A DNA stretch of 10,100 bases from an uncultured Oscillospiraceae bacterium (GTDB taxonomy: Bacteria > Bacillota > Clostridia > Oscillospirales > Ruminococcaceae): contig CAKSHG010000068.1 of NCBI GenBank assembly GCA_934456315.1, forward strand, positions 1 to 10,100, read 5' to 3'. Below the pieces are notes generated by a model, which was not told where the DNA came from, did no database searches, and saw only the letters and a program-made list of their open reading frames with translations. The translations under genes were made by a program, and so were the position numbers. This document shows positions 9,098 through 10,100 of this stretch, piece by piece; position 1 is the stretch's first letter, and every line of letters begins with the position of its first letter.

Positions 9098-10009
9098 ATG
9101 TCATTCAGTTCAGATATCAAAAAAGAATTATGCGATGTGAAGAGCCTTTCCCCGCAGCAGGCTGAATCAATGCTGTACGGCATAATGTACGCCTCCCGCA
9201 TGGACGAGGGACGCCCCCTCATACAGACCGAAAACCTCGACCTGATGAACGCCGCCGGGGAGCTGATACGGACAGTTTTCCCGAAGGCTCACACCGGTAT
9301 AGTGCGGCTGGTGAAGAACTCCGGCTCGCTGTACACGCTGAAAGTTCGCAGCGGCTGGGAGGACATCGCGGAGCGCTTCGGGGATTTCTCGGAGATAAGC
9401 GGCAACGCTGTCAACGGCGGCGACGAGGAAAGCGGAGCTTTCCTGCGGGGAGTGTTCGTAAGCTGCGGCTCCGTCACCGACCCCAACAAGGAGTATCACC
9501 TGGAGCTGGTGCTCCCGGAAAACGACCGGACTCCGGCTCTGCTGGATTTCATCGCGGAGCACGGAATGTCCCTCAAAGAAACGACGCGGGGCGGCAGCCG
9601 CTCCAAACGGACGGTGCTCTACGCGAAAGAGAGCGAGCTTATCGAGGATTTCCTGACCTACATCGGCGCCGCGAATCACTCGATGGAGATAATGCAGGTG
9701 AAGATAGTCAAGGACTTCCGCAACCGCGTCAACCGCTCCGTTAACTGCGAAAACGCCAACCTGGACAAAACCGTCGCCGCCTCCAACAAGAGCACTGCCG
9801 ACATCGAGTACATATTCAGCACCATGGGTGCGGACTGGCTGTCGCCGGACCTGCGGGAAACCGCGCGGCTGCGCGTGGAAAACCCGGAAATGTCCCTGTC
9901 GGAGCTGTGCGGGCTGTTCCCCGAAAAGATAAGCCGCAGCGGGCTGAACCACCGCCTGAAGAAGCTGTCCCGCCTTGCGGAGGAGCTGCGCGGCGGGAAA
10001 CCGGAGTAA
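9098..10009 (+). CDS. whiA: DNA-binding protein WhiA
   Basis: A 303-residue WhiA. The N-terminal part has a degenerate LAGLIDADG homing-endonuclease-like fold (GAFLRGVFVSCGSV, about 113-126, then the YHLEL strand). The family hallmark NRVNRSVNCENANLDKT lies at about 209-225, and a C-terminal helix-turn-helix (SLSELCGLFP...SRSGLNHRLKKL) at about 266-290. WhiA binds DNA; in Streptomyces it controls sporulation division genes, and in Bacillus it affects cell division and chromosome segregation. The catalytic acids of true homing endonucleases are not expected in this family. The start has GGAGAGG (9086-9092) five bases upstream, 19 bases after yfcE. The usual Firmicute partners rapZ and mgfK/yvcK are not upstream here; the gene follows yfcE instead. 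Confidence 0.97.
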   Translation: MSFSSDIKKELCDVKSLSPQQAESMLYGIMYASRMDEGRPLIQTENLDLMNAAGELIRTVFPKAHTGIVRLVKNSGSLYTLKVRSGWEDIAERFGDFSEISGNAVNGGDEESGAFLRGVFVSCGSVTDPNKEYHLELVLPENDRTPALLDFIAEHGMSLKETTRGGSRSKRTVLYAKESELIEDFLTYIGAANHSMEIMQVKIVKDFRNRVNRSVNCENANLDKTVAASNKSTADIEYIFSTMGADWLSPDLRETARLRVENPEMSLSELCGLFPEKISRSGLNHRLKKLSRLAEELRGGKPE

Positions 10010-10023
10010 GCGTGTGCGTGTTT

Positions 10024-10043
10024 CCGTTATGCATGAAAAACGG
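10024..10043 (+). terminator. Weak hairpin after whiA, doubtful terminator
   Basis: CCGTT (10024-10028) and AACGG (10039-10043) can pair around a ten-base loop, 15 bases after the whiA stop. The stem is short and the following bases (CTTACTT) are a poor T-tract. A stronger terminator may lie off the window or the operon may read through. Confidence 0.2.
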
Positions 10044-10089
10044 CTTACTTATCCGGCGAAATTAGTCATTATTTCCGACGGCTTTCCCC

Positions 10090-10095
10090 TTGACA
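10090..10095 (+). promoter_or_regulatory. Consensus -35 hexamer at right edge
   Basis: TTGACA matches the -35 consensus exactly. The matching -10 would fall around 10113-10118, outside the window, so this may be the front half of the promoter of the next gene. The low-GC sequence after it fits a promoter spacer. Confidence 0.4.
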
Positions 10096-10100
10096 AATAT

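Noticed and set aside
4935..10009. Mobile element or recent island carrying the ATPase-helicase pair
   Set aside because: No integrase, transposase, tRNA, flanking direct repeats or shift in base or codon use was seen. The pair shares the frequent ATA isoleucine codons and GC level of yfcE and whiA.

Overview
The window looks like chromosome of a low-to-mid-GC Gram-positive anaerobe, most likely a Ruminococcus-type clostridium (Oscillospiraceae). The evidence is a groES-groEL operon under a perfect CIRCE operator, a whiA gene, a secreted transglutaminase-like protein with chitobiase-type C-terminal repeats, AGGAGG ribosome sites throughout, and GC-rich genes separated by very AT-rich spacers. 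The genus is inferred from gene content and style only.

Left part (1-2551): a membrane protein on the + strand (202-981) has a disordered N-terminus and about five membrane segments, and may be SpoIIM-like. It converges on, and overlaps by 14 bp, a secreted transglutaminase-like protein on the - strand (968-2551). That gene has a perfect-consensus promoter (TTGACA-17-TATAAT). The promoter abuts the U-tract of the terminator of the gene upstream of it, groEL.

Middle (2641-4736): groES-groEL is transcribed leftward from a promoter overlapping CIRCE and ends at an intrinsic terminator. Long open frames on the opposite strand of groEL are judged to be shadows.

Divergent spacer (4637-4934): this AT-rich spacer of about 300 bp holds the groES promoter, CIRCE, a 7-bp inverted repeat around the groES promoter, a large imperfect dyad at 4774-4820 with no assigned function, and a probable rightward promoter.

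Right part (4935-10009): four tightly spaced + strand genes look like one operon. They are a P-loop ATPase of the BREX ATP-binding family (DUF2791/BrxD-like), an Lhr-like DEAD/DEAH superfamily 2 helicase (BrxHI-like), a YfcE-type metallophosphoesterase, and whiA. The ATPase-helicase pair matches two partner genes of type 2 BREX (Pgl) phage-defence islands. No pglW/X/Y/Z, brxA/B, methyltransferase or nuclease is present here; the pair sits between groESL and yfcE-whiA. This orphan ATPase-helicase module is the most interesting content. It may be a stand-alone defence or DNA-maintenance system, or a domesticated core function. The window ends with a consensus -35 hexamer of what may be the next promoter.
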